Source: Porodaedalea pini (taxonomy: Eukaryota; Basidiomycota; Agaricomycetes; Hymenochaetales; Hymenochaetaceae). From it: DNA of 64,000 nt. Numbering within the stretch: position 1 is the first letter of the stretch; every line of letters begins with the position of its first letter. The position numbers were made by a program, and so were the translations under genes. Below the pieces are notes generated by a model that was not told the origin of the DNA, did no database searches, and worked only from the letters and a program-made list of their open reading frames with translations. Shown here in pieces: positions 45,581-58,300 of the stretch. The stretch is from positions 2,078,732 to 2,142,731 of the forward strand of contig NBAY01000003.1 of the NCBI GenBank assembly GCA_002794775.1, in the 5' to 3' direction.

Positions 45581-48500
45581 ATGTCTAATTCGCGCTCGGA
45601 ATCTCAGAATGCTTCCCCATATCGTCGAAAACGGTCAAGTACCGTGCAGTCCATGCTGCGCTCACCGGTTCTGGCGCCTCTCGCTGTTGGAAACTTCACG
45701 GATCTCTCCCTCTGGGTGCATGATCCCAAGACGACGTCCGCAGACGTAATATTCAATCCAGAATATTGGCCTGGAATAGCTGAGGGAGATTACGTCCGAG
45801 TGACAGAAGTGGCTGGGGATGGGGATGGCAATGGAGCATGGGAGAAAGACGGATTTCTCTTCGTAGTCAAGCGGCCTGCTGATGAGACCCGTCTCTCAAA
45901 TACTCTACAAGTCAGCATATAGCTTGTGCTCGAGCGAAATCGGGACTAAAGCGAATGGATGCAGATATCTGTCTCAAAATCTATTGCGGACGCATTCGGA
46001 TTGAGAAATCATACGACGGTCAGATTAACCAAGGTTGCACATTTAAGCACCTCTTTGAGTGACGAAATACTGAAGGTTGTCTTTTAGGTTGACAGCTCGA
46101 AGATGCATGCGGAATATATTGAGATCGTGTTCCAAGACCAATACTTAGGTCGATCGGACATGTGGAGACTTGGAAAGCAGCTGCAAGAGAGATGTGTGCA
46201 TGTGGGACAAGAGATCTATTTCGTCGGCTCGCCAACAGGAAAGATACAGAATATTTACGTTAACGGTAAAAATGTATGTCATTTGACTTTCTAAATTGAA
46301 GAATAATCTTCAAGGGTCTTGTGCCTACAGGTCTCAGCTGGACTAGTCACCTCCTTAACTAAGTGCATCTATCGGTCATTGTCGGCAAAAGTCAGCATAT
46401 TCATCCAACTCTGTCGTGAACTCTGGGAATTCGCCGGTGACGGAGAGCGTTATGCGGAAAAAGTCGTGCACTCATTCTTACCTGCTTTGTTTCGACGCTG
46501 GCGTGAGGCGGACACCAATCACATCGTGACGATAGTCTTGATCTCGAGGGTTTACTATCTTGACTCTGAGATCGACTATGCAGCTGGACCGCTTCGACAG
46601 GATGACGACGGGCGGTGGTACAAGGATTTCTTTAAAGTTATCACGGATCTTGAGATCCTGCAAGAGTGGAAGCCCACGCTCGTCAGTCTAAAAGAATCGT
46701 TCGTAGCCTTCCAGCGCGATATCCTACTGACACATCATTACCATCGCGCCTCCCTTGGTGCAGAGTATGGTTCAGACGTAGTCAACTCGTCAGAGGTGAA
46801 GTTGGTCGGCCGCATTTCCTTCGCCCACGAAGGTCCGATTCTCGAGGCACTCAATCTGGCTCTCAATCCCATGGAAACGCACTACGTAGACCGTTCGCTT
46901 TCTCTCACCGGAGCCGCCATTGTCCTGATCACACCAGGAACAGGCTATTATCGTGTATCCAAACGTCTTCTCCGAATGACCACCACGCGGTTACTCGATC
47001 AAGGCATAGGGTTGGACATAGTCTCCCTCGCCAAGCCTCCGTTACATCAATCACCCATTTTCTCATTCAAAGGTTATGAGCCGGATGCTCGTCCCGAGAT
47101 GTCTCGCAGTGGATGGAGGAGCAACGATCCGCTTTGGGGAGGCGATGATGAGACTGTAGATGTTCCGGGACGGGAGAAGAGTACTTTCTGGTGGGAGCCC
47201 TTCTGGGTTGCGATGTCTTTCTGGGACCAGCAGATGGACCAGCCCTTCCGACAAGACAGGTATGTATCTACTTGAATCATAATACGAATTCGTTAATGTA
47301 CAATATCAACAGGTTCGTAGCTCGGGCAAGAATGCACCAAATCGAGATGCTCGGTCTTCTCGAGCACGACGTCCTTGCAAGCATTCATGTCCCGTTCCTT
47401 CCCGACAGCATGACTCCTATGAAACCCCCAGCAGATGAAAATATCGAGGACTGTCAATGTCATGAGGCATACAGACTTGAAGCAGAACGATTCGATTTGG
47501 AAAGGCTGGCCCTGCGCAAGAACTCTCCTATTCATCTTGGGAAGGACTCTGCTCCATCCTCAGGGGCCACGATTATCATGGACCCTTCATCGTTCCGCTC
47601 TCATGCGCTCGATAAACGCCCATCATACGTTCTCCATCGTACGTCAACTATAACCCCTCGGATTGCGCCGATAGAAGAAAGCCCGCGAAGGATATTCGTG
47701 GAGCTTCCCCCTGAAGGTGACGAAAAGGATACAATGGCGACGACTACTGTGTTGAGTAGCTCGCCGTCATCCTCAATTCGGACGAGTAAATCCGACGAGG
47801 CTTCCAAAGCAGAGGATAACGGAAAAGGTGCTGCAAGTGGGACGTCGCTTAGTTCGAAGCTCACTTCGTCTTGGCTGTTCAACCCACTGCGGAATTTAAC
47901 CTCTCGTCAATCGCAATCAGCTAATGATACGAATGCAGATACGTCACCGACGACAGTGGGTGCTGGTCCATCTCTCACTCGAGAGCGCGTGCAACCAGCG
48001 CGCTCGGGGACATCTACGGCGGTCTCGCTGCCTCAAGCGCGCACGCCTCGACCGATGGCCATTCGAAATACACCCACACGACGTTCGATGCTCGGGCAGC
48101 AGTCGGAGGAAGAACTTTCCACATCTTCCCGTAGTAACACTTTCGTGCGCCACTCTCCGTTGGGAGCTTCACCGAGATCGCGAGAAGATCCAATATTTAT
48201 TCAGCGCCGGTCAACGATCACGTCGCTGAACATGCCCGTGACTACTTCTTCACCAAACATCAGGACAAATCCTCTGCGTTCGCACGCGTCAATGCCATAT
48301 GCACAGACGTCTCTTGCCTCTAGGTGGCGGCATATGTTCCCTCAGCCGTTATATAAGCACCAGATCAAGTGGAAGTCGATGGTAACGCCTGGGTGCCTTC
48401 CTTTGACGACAGAGTATTTCCCCTCCAAATCGGAGTTGGAATCCTCTTACGACGTCTTCTCGTACGACTTCGTTATCGATCCTCCAGAGATGAAGTCGTT

Positions 48501-50609
48501 CCTAGTGAAGAAACCGATAACTGGTAAGGAATATGTAGACGAGGCTCGAAGGGCTTATGCTTTAGTAGTTATGAGAGGAATGGCATCTCTCCGTCTCGTG
48601 CAGGGGTTCCAATTCATTGTGCGTCCTCAAGCCGTCGACAAGGAGGATAGGAAGAGGGACCACGATATCAGATATTTCTCGCTTGACGATGAACGGACCC
48701 CAAAGCCATCTGGGGCGGCTCAGATATTCCAGGAAAGCATTGAGCCTGTCTTCCTCAGCATGAGCAACGAGATCCATCGCATCTCTTATAACGGCGAGGC
48801 AATTCAAGTCCGCAGATACGTACGGCGCATGCCGGCTGCGCGGTCATTCAGCTACAAGTGTCTTGTGTGGCCGAAGGATGGCGTCGGATACACCGAGCTA
48901 TCGACGTCCTTCGGGGCAAACGGGCTGGAGAACTACGGCTGGAACCGATTGGACATGCTTATTGCCGGCTACGAGCCCCAGTTCAGCGAGTCCCTGCGCT
49001 ATTGGCGAACGCGCTTCATCGTGATCCCAACGCTGGACGCTCCACCGCCCACGTCGGGTGCATCTGGAGAGAAGCTCAACGATGAAGAGACGCGTTTGAT
49101 TGGGTCGGACAAGCTTGCTGAGATGTGGTCGAAGCTGCGCTGGATCCTGCCCGTAGAGCGAGAGAAAGGTGTCACCTACCCGCCACTGCGCTTCCTCCCG
49201 ACATACCTAAGTCCGACGGCGAGCGTCGTCGACGAGCACCTTGTGTCACAGCTCGAGGAGATTATGGCCTCTGGGCCGCTGCAAAAGAAAATGAAGAGCG
49301 AGCGTGAGATTGCAGAGATGAGCCTGGCGTCGATTGCGAAGCTCATGCGTGAGGATCGTGGGCTTCAAATCAAGGACCACAGGTGGCACACGTCGCTCTA
49401 CGAAGACTCGTTCACGGGCTATGATTTCGCTAGCTGGCTGTGCAGGGAGTTTAGGGACGTGTCAACTCGGGAGCAAGCGCAGGAGTGGGGGATGAAACTG
49501 CTTGAGCAAGGTTTGTTCGAACATTGTCGAGGCAAGCACGGGTTTCTCGACGGGTAATATTTTCCTCATACAGCAGCTTCAATTAACTGAAAATCTTATT
49601 TCTTTCAGTCACTACTTCTATCGCCTAAGAAGTGAATACGCGATTCCTCGAACGCCTAAGTCAGGACGAGGCTGGAGTTTCCGGTCGGTAGCCCGTCATG
49701 TATCCGTCGAAGACAAAGACGGTCGGCCTCTAAGCTACTACCCAGGAGGAGTAACAAAAAGCGGACTCACGAACAAGAAGAATCGGAAGCGTCTGGTACT
49801 TAGCCAAACGATGGTTATGGATGTCGATCCGAACAAGGTGCATCGAATTTCTTCTTTCACACTTTCTTTCTCTGATGTGAGTAATTCAACAGAAAAGTGA
49901 CCAGGCGGAAAGTGTAATCTTGCACTACGACTTAATCCATAACCCAGCAAACGTTTTTCATTTCGAACTACACTGGCTTGGGACGACTGCGCGTTGCATC
50001 GAGGAGCAGTTACGTGCATGGAGCGCAAAGATCGAGCGCTATGGACTCAAGCTCGTCGAGGCGTACGTTACGCAGATCTCAGATATCCGCGAGCGCAACC
50101 CATTCCAAAGTTGCTTCCCCCTGCGTCTCGCGCTTCCACCACCCGTTGTGCCAGACATGGAGAAACGCTTGCATGGGTCGGGCGCAGAAGGCGACATCGG
50201 CGGCTCGATACCCGCTCAATACTTCTTTGAGTACGCACTGCTGCAGCACTTCCAGTTCATTCTAGACATCGAAGCAACGGACCTGTACCCCGACCGCGTC
50301 GACGTTTTCTATTCTTACCGCCGAAACGCCTTCACACACTCGCAGTTCGTGCATCGAACAGGCGTGGCTTTTGTGCAAGTGCTCGGCGGTGCAGAGGGCT
50401 TTCTGTTCCTTACGAACAGGCTTATGGATCCGGGGCGAGCGGGTGCAAACGTGAAGAACAGAGGCATACGTCCCGCCGAAGCAGCAGAGGAGTTGAGGTT
50501 GCAAATGCTCGAATTCTGTCAAGATAGGGCAAAGCTATCGGCTTTCTATGACAAGGTGTTGGAGACTCTACCTGTTGTACCAGAGGAGCCCCCTCCCTTG
50601 TCAATCTGA
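45581..50609 (+). CDS. IML1: IML1 (DEPDC5), GATOR1/SEACIT subunit
   Basis: Subunit of the complex that inhibits TORC1 at the vacuole by acting as GAP on the Rag-type GTPases when amino acids are scarce. The start MSNSRSESQNASPYRRKRSS precedes LSLWVHDPKTTSADVIFNP, VRLTKVDSSKMHAEYIEIVF, and SRSDMWRLG-like FQDQYLGRSDMWRLGKQL. VSAGLVTSLTKCIYRSLSAK and YYDFFKV-like GRWYKDFFKVITDL follow. A Ser/Thr-rich linker (47500-48300) is followed by HQIKWKSMVTPGCLPLTTEY, then the DEP domain (about 49375-49640: DSFTGYDFASWLCREF and EQAQEWGMKLLEQGLFEHC) and the conserved C-terminal RAWSAKIERYGLKLVEAYV and FFEYALLQHFQFILDIEATD. About eight exons; joins FRQDR|FVARARMH and DPNK|KSDQAE are consistent. About 1,500 aa, as expected. 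It converges on NAA20 with only 102 bp between stop codons. Confidence 0.93.
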
Positions 50610-50711
50610 GCTATCTGTTTTTCTTGCGTTCGCGATACAATCTAATACAGTAGTCGCATTCATTGTGCTGTCCTTTCCATGTAAAAAATAGTGTATTTTG
50701 AGATCGTTCTT

Positions 50712-51425
50712 CTAAGAAACATCGTGTGCGCTAACGATGAGGTCCCTTCCGTTCGCTCTGACCGACCGTCGAGCTGGATCTCTTGAAAGCGGTTTTCGCA
50801 TATCTAAAAAAGAGCCGTCTGTATACATCAATTCCTAGTAAAGGCAGATTCCGTGTACTCACCGAAAGCGTCTTCCTCGTCTCTCTTCCCAGGTCCAACT
50901 GACCCATAATACTCCCTAACACGTCGATACACACTGTATCCAAGATTCTCGTACATACCGATGGCGACCGCGTTGTTGCACCGAACGTAGAGGTCGACGA
51001 AGAAGCCACGATATGCCTCGTCAGATACGAGCTCGAGGAGATTCATGAGCTTGCGGCCGAGGGAAAGGTGACGGTATTCTGGCGCGACGGTTAGAGCGGT
51101 GACATGTCCGTGCCATTCGGCACCTTGGCCCTCTGCCTTGCCGATGACTGCAGACATAAGGTCAACCAAACCCGCTAAGGTGAAAAAGAGTACAGATGCA
51201 CACCATATCCCATGAGACGACCATTCGGGGCCTCCTGTACACAGCAGAGATCCGGCCAACGAGTGAGATAGGAGAGGTAAAAACTAATGCCATACGTCTC
51301 TGTCCATACATCAAGATTACTTCATGGAGTCCCTCAGCTCTTCCGTAGCCTCACTTTTGGCTCAAGACTCACATATTATTGAACTTGAAGAGGTCGGCAG
51401 CTCTGAAAGCTCTGAGTACACTCAT
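50712..51425 (-). CDS. NAA20: NatB catalytic subunit NAA20 (Nat3)
   Basis: Acetylates N-terminal Met in Met-Asp/Glu/Asn/Gln proteins co-translationally, with the auxiliary subunit NAA25. Exon 1 reads MSVLRAFRAADLFKFNNI; splicing adds NLDVWTETYGISFYLSYLTR, then WPDLCCVQEAPNGRLMGY, and after another intron IGKAEGQGAEWHGHVTALTV. APEYRHLSLGRKLMNLLELV is the acetyl-CoA binding segment of the GNAT fold; VDLYVRCNNAVAIGMYENLG and YSVYRRVREYY follow. The last exon joins DAF|DMRKPLSRD and ends LIVSAHDVS. The sequence matches the NAA20 pattern almost position by position. Four exons, about 180 aa, normal size. The tail of the gene lies 102 bp from the convergent IML1 stop, so 3' ends probably overlap. 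Confidence 0.93.
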
Positions 51426-51979
51426 CGTTAGTGCTGGTCTGTATTATGACTCTGTAAGCTGTCGACTTTTTGTCAGACAGTCTCAGCATGACAAGCATCA
51501 TGTGACCATGAGAACTAAATACCTCTTCGAAGTTTGGCTAAAGTCTCTCAACGTTAGTCGAAAGTCGAAGAAATCATTCTGTCTTTAGTTCTACTACCTA
51601 GTGAGGCACAGAGTTGGGGTTGGTAAAGACGTTGCTATTCAAGGATCTGTGAGTTTCTCCCAAGCAATGCATTTATTTCTTATTTTGACGGAGGATACCA
51701 GGTGCAGAAGCTCTTAAGCGAGTGTGGCGCTTGGTTGCCCCCTCCCCATCAGTTCTCGCGCTGTCTGGCTTTGTCGCCACTCTTTCGCTCGCCATCGTTG
51801 AGACCTTCCGAGTCTGGGTTTCGCCATCTACATCGTCTGCCGGGCAGAGCGAATCATTCTACACAAACCACTTCTTTTTCCCCCGGCCTCTGGAGTCTAA
51901 AATCATCTCCGGAGAACAACTTCGATTTTAGTGCTAAGCACCGCGTCTTCGATCGGACACAATTCTTTCACTGCTTACG
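51426..51979. other. divergent region, NAA20 / Ser-rich gene
   Basis: 554 bp between head-to-head starts with CT-rich stretches near 51750-51900. It probably contains both promoters and the leader of the downstream gene. Confidence 0.4.
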
Positions 51980-53161
51980 ATGGCAGCAGTCGCACCTGAT
52001 GTGATGGCATGCGCTGTGTCGCCGATCAGCGACGATGGTCAATCGCAATCAGCAGCCGCCCTCGACGCCGCCTCGACTTCCTTTCCCTTCTTGGCTGCAG
52101 ATACGGAAAACTCGGAGAAAACTTTGCGTGGTCGGCGACCGCTCCCACCGACCCCTGTAAGTGCGTGGACGCGACATGCATCTTCTGGGTCAACGAGTCG
52201 ATCTCCTCCGCCGAGCATCCTCGTTTCTACAGACCCTGTCGTTGAGGTCACTGTACCCGCAGAGACGCCGGAAGCCCCGATAGAATCTGAGTCCTCGCCT
52301 TCGTCCGAGAGCGAATCGCAAGGACTAGAAGCGACTGGAAGCTCACAGACGACGCTGACTTCGAGCTCAAGCTCTTCTGGGTTCGAACCCGATTCGGCCG
52401 CCTCCTCGACTCGCACACGCGCTACTACGCTCTCCTCAGCATCCGTGGCGCCATGCGTCACATTTGCACCTCTCCCAGAAATTGGGCCGCGGAAGCGGAA
52501 CAGTTCGCGACCCATCGGCCTCGCGGCCCGTGGCCAGATTCTCCGCCAGCGGCGTTTGATGATGGCTCAAGAGAAGCTCACTTACTATGAGGAGGAAGTG
52601 GATACGATCCCTGGCGGTGAGCGGATGGGAGGGCGGGTTAACGGTGGTAACGACCGGACTCGCCGGTCAGATCTGGACGAGACAGACGATGCGATTGCTG
52701 CGCTTGGAAAAATGCTGGGAGACGCCACGAAGATTATATGGCGGCGGATGTCGCATGCGAAGCTCAAGAGCAACGGCAGCTCCCGCCCCGGCTCGAAGCC
52801 GTTCCCCAAACAGTCTGGTGCAAATAGGAGTTTCACTTGGCCTGGACGATTGCGAGCTGCCTCAATAGCTTCTGCAGGGTCTACCTCGTCTCCAACATGT
52901 GGCCAGGACTCCGATGATGATTCCGAGGACGATATTGACGGGCCGTGGCGACGACGAAGAAACGAGGATCCGATGACGAAGACGATTGTGGAGGGCTCGG
53001 ACGACGGGCACGGGCTCGAGCAGTTCGTGCTTGCGTACGACACAATTCCAGCGTGCGAGGAGGAAGAAGAGGACCACATTAATGCACGCGCGGACGAAGA
53101 AATCCGGACTACTGTCGAGGTGCACCTTGTCAAGGCCGCTGAAGGAGAGTCGGAAGAATAG
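51980..53161 (+). CDS. Ser-rich acidic protein, unknown function
   Basis: I do not recognise this family. Single long open frame of 393 codons from ATG at 51980, without obvious introns. The N-terminal half is Ser/Thr/Pro-rich and probably disordered (SSSSSSGFEPDSAASS). A central segment looks structured or motif-like: CVTFAPLPEIGPRKRNSSRP then IGLAARGQILRQRRLMMAQE, and later IAALGKMLGDATKIIWRRMS. The C-terminal third is acidic (DSDDDSEDDIDGPWRRRR; CEEEEEDHINARADEE). No signal peptide or membrane helix. The basic stretches could be nuclear localisation signals. Codon bias looks like neighbouring genes and the length of the frame argues that it is real. Function is open. Confidence 0.7.
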   Translation: MAAVAPDVMACAVSPISDDGQSQSAAALDAASTSFPFLAADTENSEKTLRGRRPLPPTPVSAWTRHASSGSTSRSPPPSILVSTDPVVEVTVPAETPEAPIESESSPSSESESQGLEATGSSQTTLTSSSSSSGFEPDSAASSTRTRATTLSSASVAPCVTFAPLPEIGPRKRNSSRPIGLAARGQILRQRRLMMAQEKLTYYEEEVDTIPGGERMGGRVNGGNDRTRRSDLDETDDAIAALGKMLGDATKIIWRRMSHAKLKSNGSSRPGSKPFPKQSGANRSFTWPGRLRAASIASAGSTSSPTCGQDSDDDSEDDIDGPWRRRRNEDPMTKTIVEGSDDGHGLEQFVLAYDTIPACEEEEEDHINARADEEIRTTVEVHLVKAAEGESEE

Positions 53162-54496
53162 TTCTATGAGCTGTGCTATCATCGCCCGATAGAAGAGGCT
53201 TCGTTATCATGATCACGACCTACACTCGTTTGCTATCATTATACTCGCTCCGTATTCCGTTCACTTTCTTCCCTTTGGTCTTTTCAGTGACCCTTCATTT
53301 CGCTCTCACAAAATCGCTGGCGTTTTACTATCATGTTTTGTGGCATAGCCTTGCTACTGAACACATTTACTCTACTTTTAACAACTCCGATACCTAGCAG
53401 CTACTCTCGCTCTCGTTTATTAGTTGGCCCTTCGCTCATTCTCTCCCTTTTTCCCATTCGTTTGCCTTTCGTCCTTGGGGTCCATTCGGATGTCAGATAT
53501 TTCTTGATTTGTTGGCTAGGCGGATTTCAGATAATGAATATAATAATAAAGCTAGCTGTGTGGTCGCCTGTGCCTATGCAGAGGGAAGAATCATCTCGTT
53601 TCGTTTGCTGTCAAACCCATCTTTGCCGGCGCTTCGACAATTTCAATCGACCTGCATCACAATCAATATCAGTGTACTGTAGGTCATCCTTAGATAGGCG
53701 CAATACATTCTTGACATTGGCTGTTCCGTGGTCCTAAATTTGACATGAAGGTCTAGACACACTGGACATGAGAGAACATCCTTGTGTGGTAACGAGTCGC
53801 ATAGATGCGGCCTGTCTCCCGCGATTTGTCTCTAGGAATGACACTGAAAGAGTCGAATGCAAATAGTATATGTGTTTCGAAAAGCAAAGCATCGACGGGA
53901 GAGGTCAAGGCCGTTGGCTGTGTACATCCTCTCTGAATCTCACGACCCAGCCAAGAGATCTTTGACGAGCTGTGAGCTTTGAAGAGTTCCCGAGGCGGTG
54001 AGAGAATGCCGCGAATGACTATTATGGAATGCCGAGATACCACGATTGAGAGCATACCGCAAGAGAGAAGGCCAAGGAAGAAGAGAAAATGAAGATGATT
54101 TTTATAAGAACCAGTACTTGGTGTTGCTACTCGTTGAGTTGAATCCTCAACCCGAACACGTCGAACTTGAAGTCGACTTGGAAGAAGCTCGGAGGCTGCA
54201 GCGAGCGGTGATTAGGTAATGATAATCATGATCGACGCTTCGGGGGCCAAACAAGGAAGTCCTTATAACAAACACGTTTTGGACAGCCTCACGTTTCCCC
54301 TCTTCCCCTTCTCTTACTCAAATCCTCCTAATAATTCCACACCGCAGCACCCGCCGGGCCCGCTCGTCTTCGTCTGTCGACTGCGGCGATTACCATCGCG
54401 CTTCACAGACACATTCGACGCGTCTTGCTTTCGCGCTTACTTCTTTTGCTCCACTTTCTGTCGCTGTGTGCTCTTGTGCTTTGAAATCTACGGACA
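53162..54496. other. intergenic region, Ser-rich / mucin-like genes
   Basis: 1.3 kb, pyrimidine-rich on the plus strand near 53220-53480 and 54290-54480, the latter typical of fungal promoters before a start codon. No supportable gene. Confidence 0.4.
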
Positions 54497-56271
54497 ATGT
54501 CTTGCGTCTCGACACCGACGGCTACTCAATTCTCCACAGTAGTCTCTAGCTCGGTGTCGACGTCCTTTTCGGCTCAGGTCACGACCCTCGCAGGCACGAC
54601 GAGCACTGCTCTTACCACATCGTGCCTTTCATCCGCAGCTGTGAGCGCGTCCGGGAATTCCACCGATGTAGCTGTTGGCAGCTGTGTGTCTTCGACGGTG
54701 ATCACGTCGACGACAGTCATCGGAGGTGTGTCCCGCGCTTTTACATCGAAAGGTGCCTTTTTTCAATCTGCTTGATTGAATTGTAGGTGAAGTGAGCACG
54801 GCGCAGGTGCCCATTGAGATTACCGACTTTTTTACTTCGTCGGTGCCTACGAACACGCTCTTCGCACCGTGTAGTACCGATGACTCAGATACAACCACCT
54901 CTCCAACGACTACGCCTCCAACGACCACGCCTCCAACAACCACGACCAATGGACCAACGACTCCCACTTCGGCCGCCGATACCGCAGCCTCATTTTCTAC
55001 CGAGTTCTCCCAGTCACTTACAACTGTGCTCACAACCCCGACCACAACGTTCACTTCCTCTCAGGATACGACTCTTGCTGATGGTGCTGTGACTCAAGTG
55101 GTCGTTACGTTAACGAGCGCTCTACCTCCGACCAGTTCTGTGTTGAACTCTTCGGTGCCAATCGCAACGACTCAGGTCAATAGTAATGGCGGAAACGGTT
55201 CTTCGAGCTCCAATTTGGGTGCGATCATCGGGGGATCTGTCGGCGGTTTCGTTGGTCTTCTTGCGATTGTAGGCGCGTTGTGGTTCTTCTGGTATGTTTT
55301 CTTTTCATCTTCCATTCCCACTTTAATTCGGAAGTTTCTAATTCTGTACTAAAAATTTTCTCATCCGACGCCGCAGGAACTGGGATGATATTTTCGAGAA
55401 GGATTATGAAGAATATGGCGGTAGCAAGCCCCTCACTCCTGCGCGTGGACGGATGCTCGACCTGGAAGATGAGCCTGTCAACCCTGCAGAGGCGAACACG
55501 GAGCCCAAGCCTTACGTTTACGGTCTGGTCGGCTCCACTAACGCTGTCTCCCCACCATCTCTCAATGCCGGACTCGCTCCACTTGCAGCAGCAAGTCAGC
55601 CGTCGCTCGCCGGTCACAATCGCACTTCGAGCACGACACCATTAATGCTGAACAACAATGCGCCGGCGTCGAGGCCTGGTAGCGCTGTAGGAGACAATAA
55701 CACCGGCCATGGTGGCGGCAGTGGCATCTCTCCTTCGCCATCATTTACCCCGTCTGCATCCGGTGGAAGGGGCGGCAGCCCAGGTCCGCTGGGCGTCGCG
55801 ATCCCTACCGGTCCTGCATTTTCTATGTCGTACCCAGCCGATGCAGAGAGCCCAACAAGCTTAACAGCCCCGCGTGGCGCACTCTTCGTCGCAAATCAGC
55901 TCGACCCCGTATCTCCACCAGGCTCACCAACGGCCGGCTCACCCGCGTCCCCGGCGTCCGCGGGTTCAGCAGGCGCGAACCACAACAACAGAAACAGCAT
56001 GAGCAATGTCGCGGGTCCATCATTTGCTGGAGCGATGGCTGCGGCGGGCGTTGCACCGCCCTCCGCGTACGCGAGCGCGGTGGTGGAGAAGCAGCGCTTG
56101 CAGCGTGACGACAGCGTGTCGTCGCGCTCCGTTTATTCGCAGGCTTCGCGGGCGCAGTCGCCGCCTGTGGGTAAAAATCCGGGTGCGCAAAGACGGACGA
56201 GTGGCGTGGTCGTGCACACGGATGCTGGGCGTGCCATGCCGCCGGACCAACCACCTGCGTATCAGGACTGA
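54497..56271 (+). CDS. mucin-like single-pass membrane protein
   Basis: Probable cell-surface protein of unknown role, with the general build of fungal wall-stress or osmosensors. Exon 1 begins MSCVSTPTATQFSTVVSSSV. The ectodomain is about 40% Ser/Thr and includes imperfect tandem TTTPPTT units (54895-54950), likely heavily O-mannosylated; four to six cysteines occur. A membrane helix follows (LGAIIGGSVGGFVGLLAIVG ending ALWFFW), then a cytoplasmic tail: NWDDIFEKDYEEYGGSKPLT, Ser/Pro/Gly-rich, ending PDQPPAYQD. Three exons with phase-correct joins (VIGG|EVSTAQ; FFW|NWDD). I see no N-terminal signal peptide, which is odd for a type I membrane protein; an upstream start or exon may be missing. 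No WSC or other named domain is visible. Confidence 0.8.
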
Positions 56272-57435
56272 TTAGTTATTCACGCTCTCGGGATGTTTGT
56301 TGTTCCGTTTTTGTCATTCATCCAAGCGATTAATACGGGTAGTTGCATTCTATTAGAGACAGCTACGCACTTGGATATTTAGCTCGCTCGCCATGACGAT
56401 TTCTTAACGATCCTCACCTCTTACGGACTGCGGCTTCGGTTTCGGTTCCGGACTGAATGTCTTCAATTCCACTTCCCGTGCCTCTAACGGACTCGCCTCG
56501 ACGTATTCGGACATTTTGCCGGCCCCACTCTTTCCCTCCCACTTTTCAAAGCCACGTACGTCCCTGTTTGCCCAACTCGCAATGTACATTACACCGCAAT
56601 GCATCCAGCTCGGACTCATTCTCATTGGACGTTCGCACTCGTTACACCTCCAAACTTCTTTCGCTCCTTGATAAAATAGTATGACTTGCGCTCATAAACT
56701 CCCTTCTCTTCCGTCCTCTTATCCGTCCAACTATCGTATAATGCATTCGATGGTCCTGTTCTGTTCGTGATTTCTTTAGTAGCTACTTCAAGGGTATTTC
56801 ACCTGGTTCTTTCTATTGAATAGTTTTCGTTTCTTCCGTCGTTGTGGGGTATGTGCTATTGAAAGGCTCTTAGTTGCCTCTGATTCTCTTGGTTTTCATC
56901 CATCCATGACCTGCTTGTTTACAAAGGGTTTTTTTATCTGCTTAACTTTTCATCCATGCATCCTCGCGCAATCTACTATGAGGAAATTTTACCACAGTTG
57001 TCCCTAGCACCTCCAGCCTTATTCTCGACGATAAAGTCAGACTTCACCCGTTCTTAGTATGTTGGATGTTCTCAGCACGAGCCGCATCTACCGGCTTTCT
57101 TCTGAGTTGGCACTTCGCAGTTTAAATAATAGAAAAAGCCTTTCTTGTCCAGAGTGACAAAGCCTAGACTAATCAATTTGCAGGAGCTGTAGTTTATAAT
57201 CATGAGATGTCGCACACAAATATTATAAGGTAATAATTCACACATAACGCCGAAACCCTAATTAGCCCCGTTCTTTCCTACCGGCCTTTCCTCGAAATCC
57301 CTGCAATATCAGTCACATATCCGCATCAAAAGGGAGGCTTACTGGGGGCACAGAGGCGAGGCCCTCAGCAACCCGACAAGTGAATCCAGCACAAGGCTGG
57401 TCCCAGCCCTCATCGGGCACCGACAGTGCTGGCTT

Positions 57436-57610
57436 CCGTGGTCTATTTGACCAACAAGTCGGACTGTCCGATGACTCCATCGACCCGCCACATTATGGAA
57501 GCACAAGCACTGGCTCCGACGTTGACGAGAGGCTAGGTTCAACATCCGTGGTCTATTTGACCAGCAGGCCGAACTATCCGATGACTCCATTGGCCTGCCA
57601 CATTATGGAT
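57436..57610. repeat. direct repeat, 64 bp segment, 110 bp period
   Basis: The segment starting tccgtggtctatttgacca and ending gccacattatgg occurs at about 57435 and again at 57545. I count eight mismatches over 64 bp, all transitions. The intervening sequence differs. Confidence 0.75.
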
Positions 57611-57799
57611 GGAGCACTAGCGACGTCGCCGGCAATGCCTGGTCGCGCAAGCGCGGGTCCAGGACTTCGCGGAAGGACACAGTACAACAGACAATAATTC
57701 AACGATAAGAAAAAGAACGGTAGTCACAACTCAAGGCGAGTGAGTGAGACGGAATGCATGCAATAATGCAAGAGCCTATGGATTGGTGGTCAGTGACGG

Positions 57800-58300
57800 G
57801 AAAGAGTGGCACATAAACAAGCCATACCTATCAACTCGTGCTCAGACTGCCTTCCACCAGAGCAGCGTAGGGTGCATGGTGAATAGCCGTCTTTAAGAGA
57901 CGTGGTTGAGTGGCACTACCGGGGGACAGTCAGCCTCCGTGATGGGTGGCATACAAGGAATGCATACTCATGAAGGGGCAGAGGAGTGCCTTCCAGCGCA
58001 GCGCGAGGCAGACTAGTCACTGTATGAATGAAATGACGGTGATTGTCATGGCCGGATATAGACATCAGCAGCGGGTGGCTGACAGTCTATACATGCTTGA
58101 GTCGGGTGGCATAAGAGGGTAAGACGGATATCAACGCACCTCAAAGTGTGACAATAACATGGGTTAGAGTGACGAGGCATAGATGCAGCAGAATCTATCG
58201 CTCGCAGACCAAGGGTATATATCGGTCACTCGAGAGTAGCACGAGTCCTACACAAGCATGTGAGCGGGGTGGCATAAAAGGATAGACAAGGGTAGACATA
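57800..58300. repeat. four diverged GGGTGGCATAARAGG units
   Basis: Related segments occur at about 57805 (gtggcacataaac), 57940 (gggtggcatacaagg), 58100 (gggtggcataagagg) and 58268 (gggtggcataaaagg), spaced 135-170 bp. Two units also share a gactgccttccA-type block. On the minus strand each lies near a GGTATG/GGTGCG donor-like site. It is either a repeated intron-exon unit or simple array decay. Confidence 0.5.

Noticed and set aside
52379..52390. GGTTCGAACCC-like tRNA B-box
   Set aside because: It lies inside a coding frame with no A-box or cloverleaf. No tRNA or rRNA gene was found by eye, and no CRISPR-type array.
52585..53133. 182-codon minus-strand frame antisense to the Ser-rich gene
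   Set aside because: Ser-rich by antisense composition; the plus frame has conserved-looking motifs and a proper ATG.
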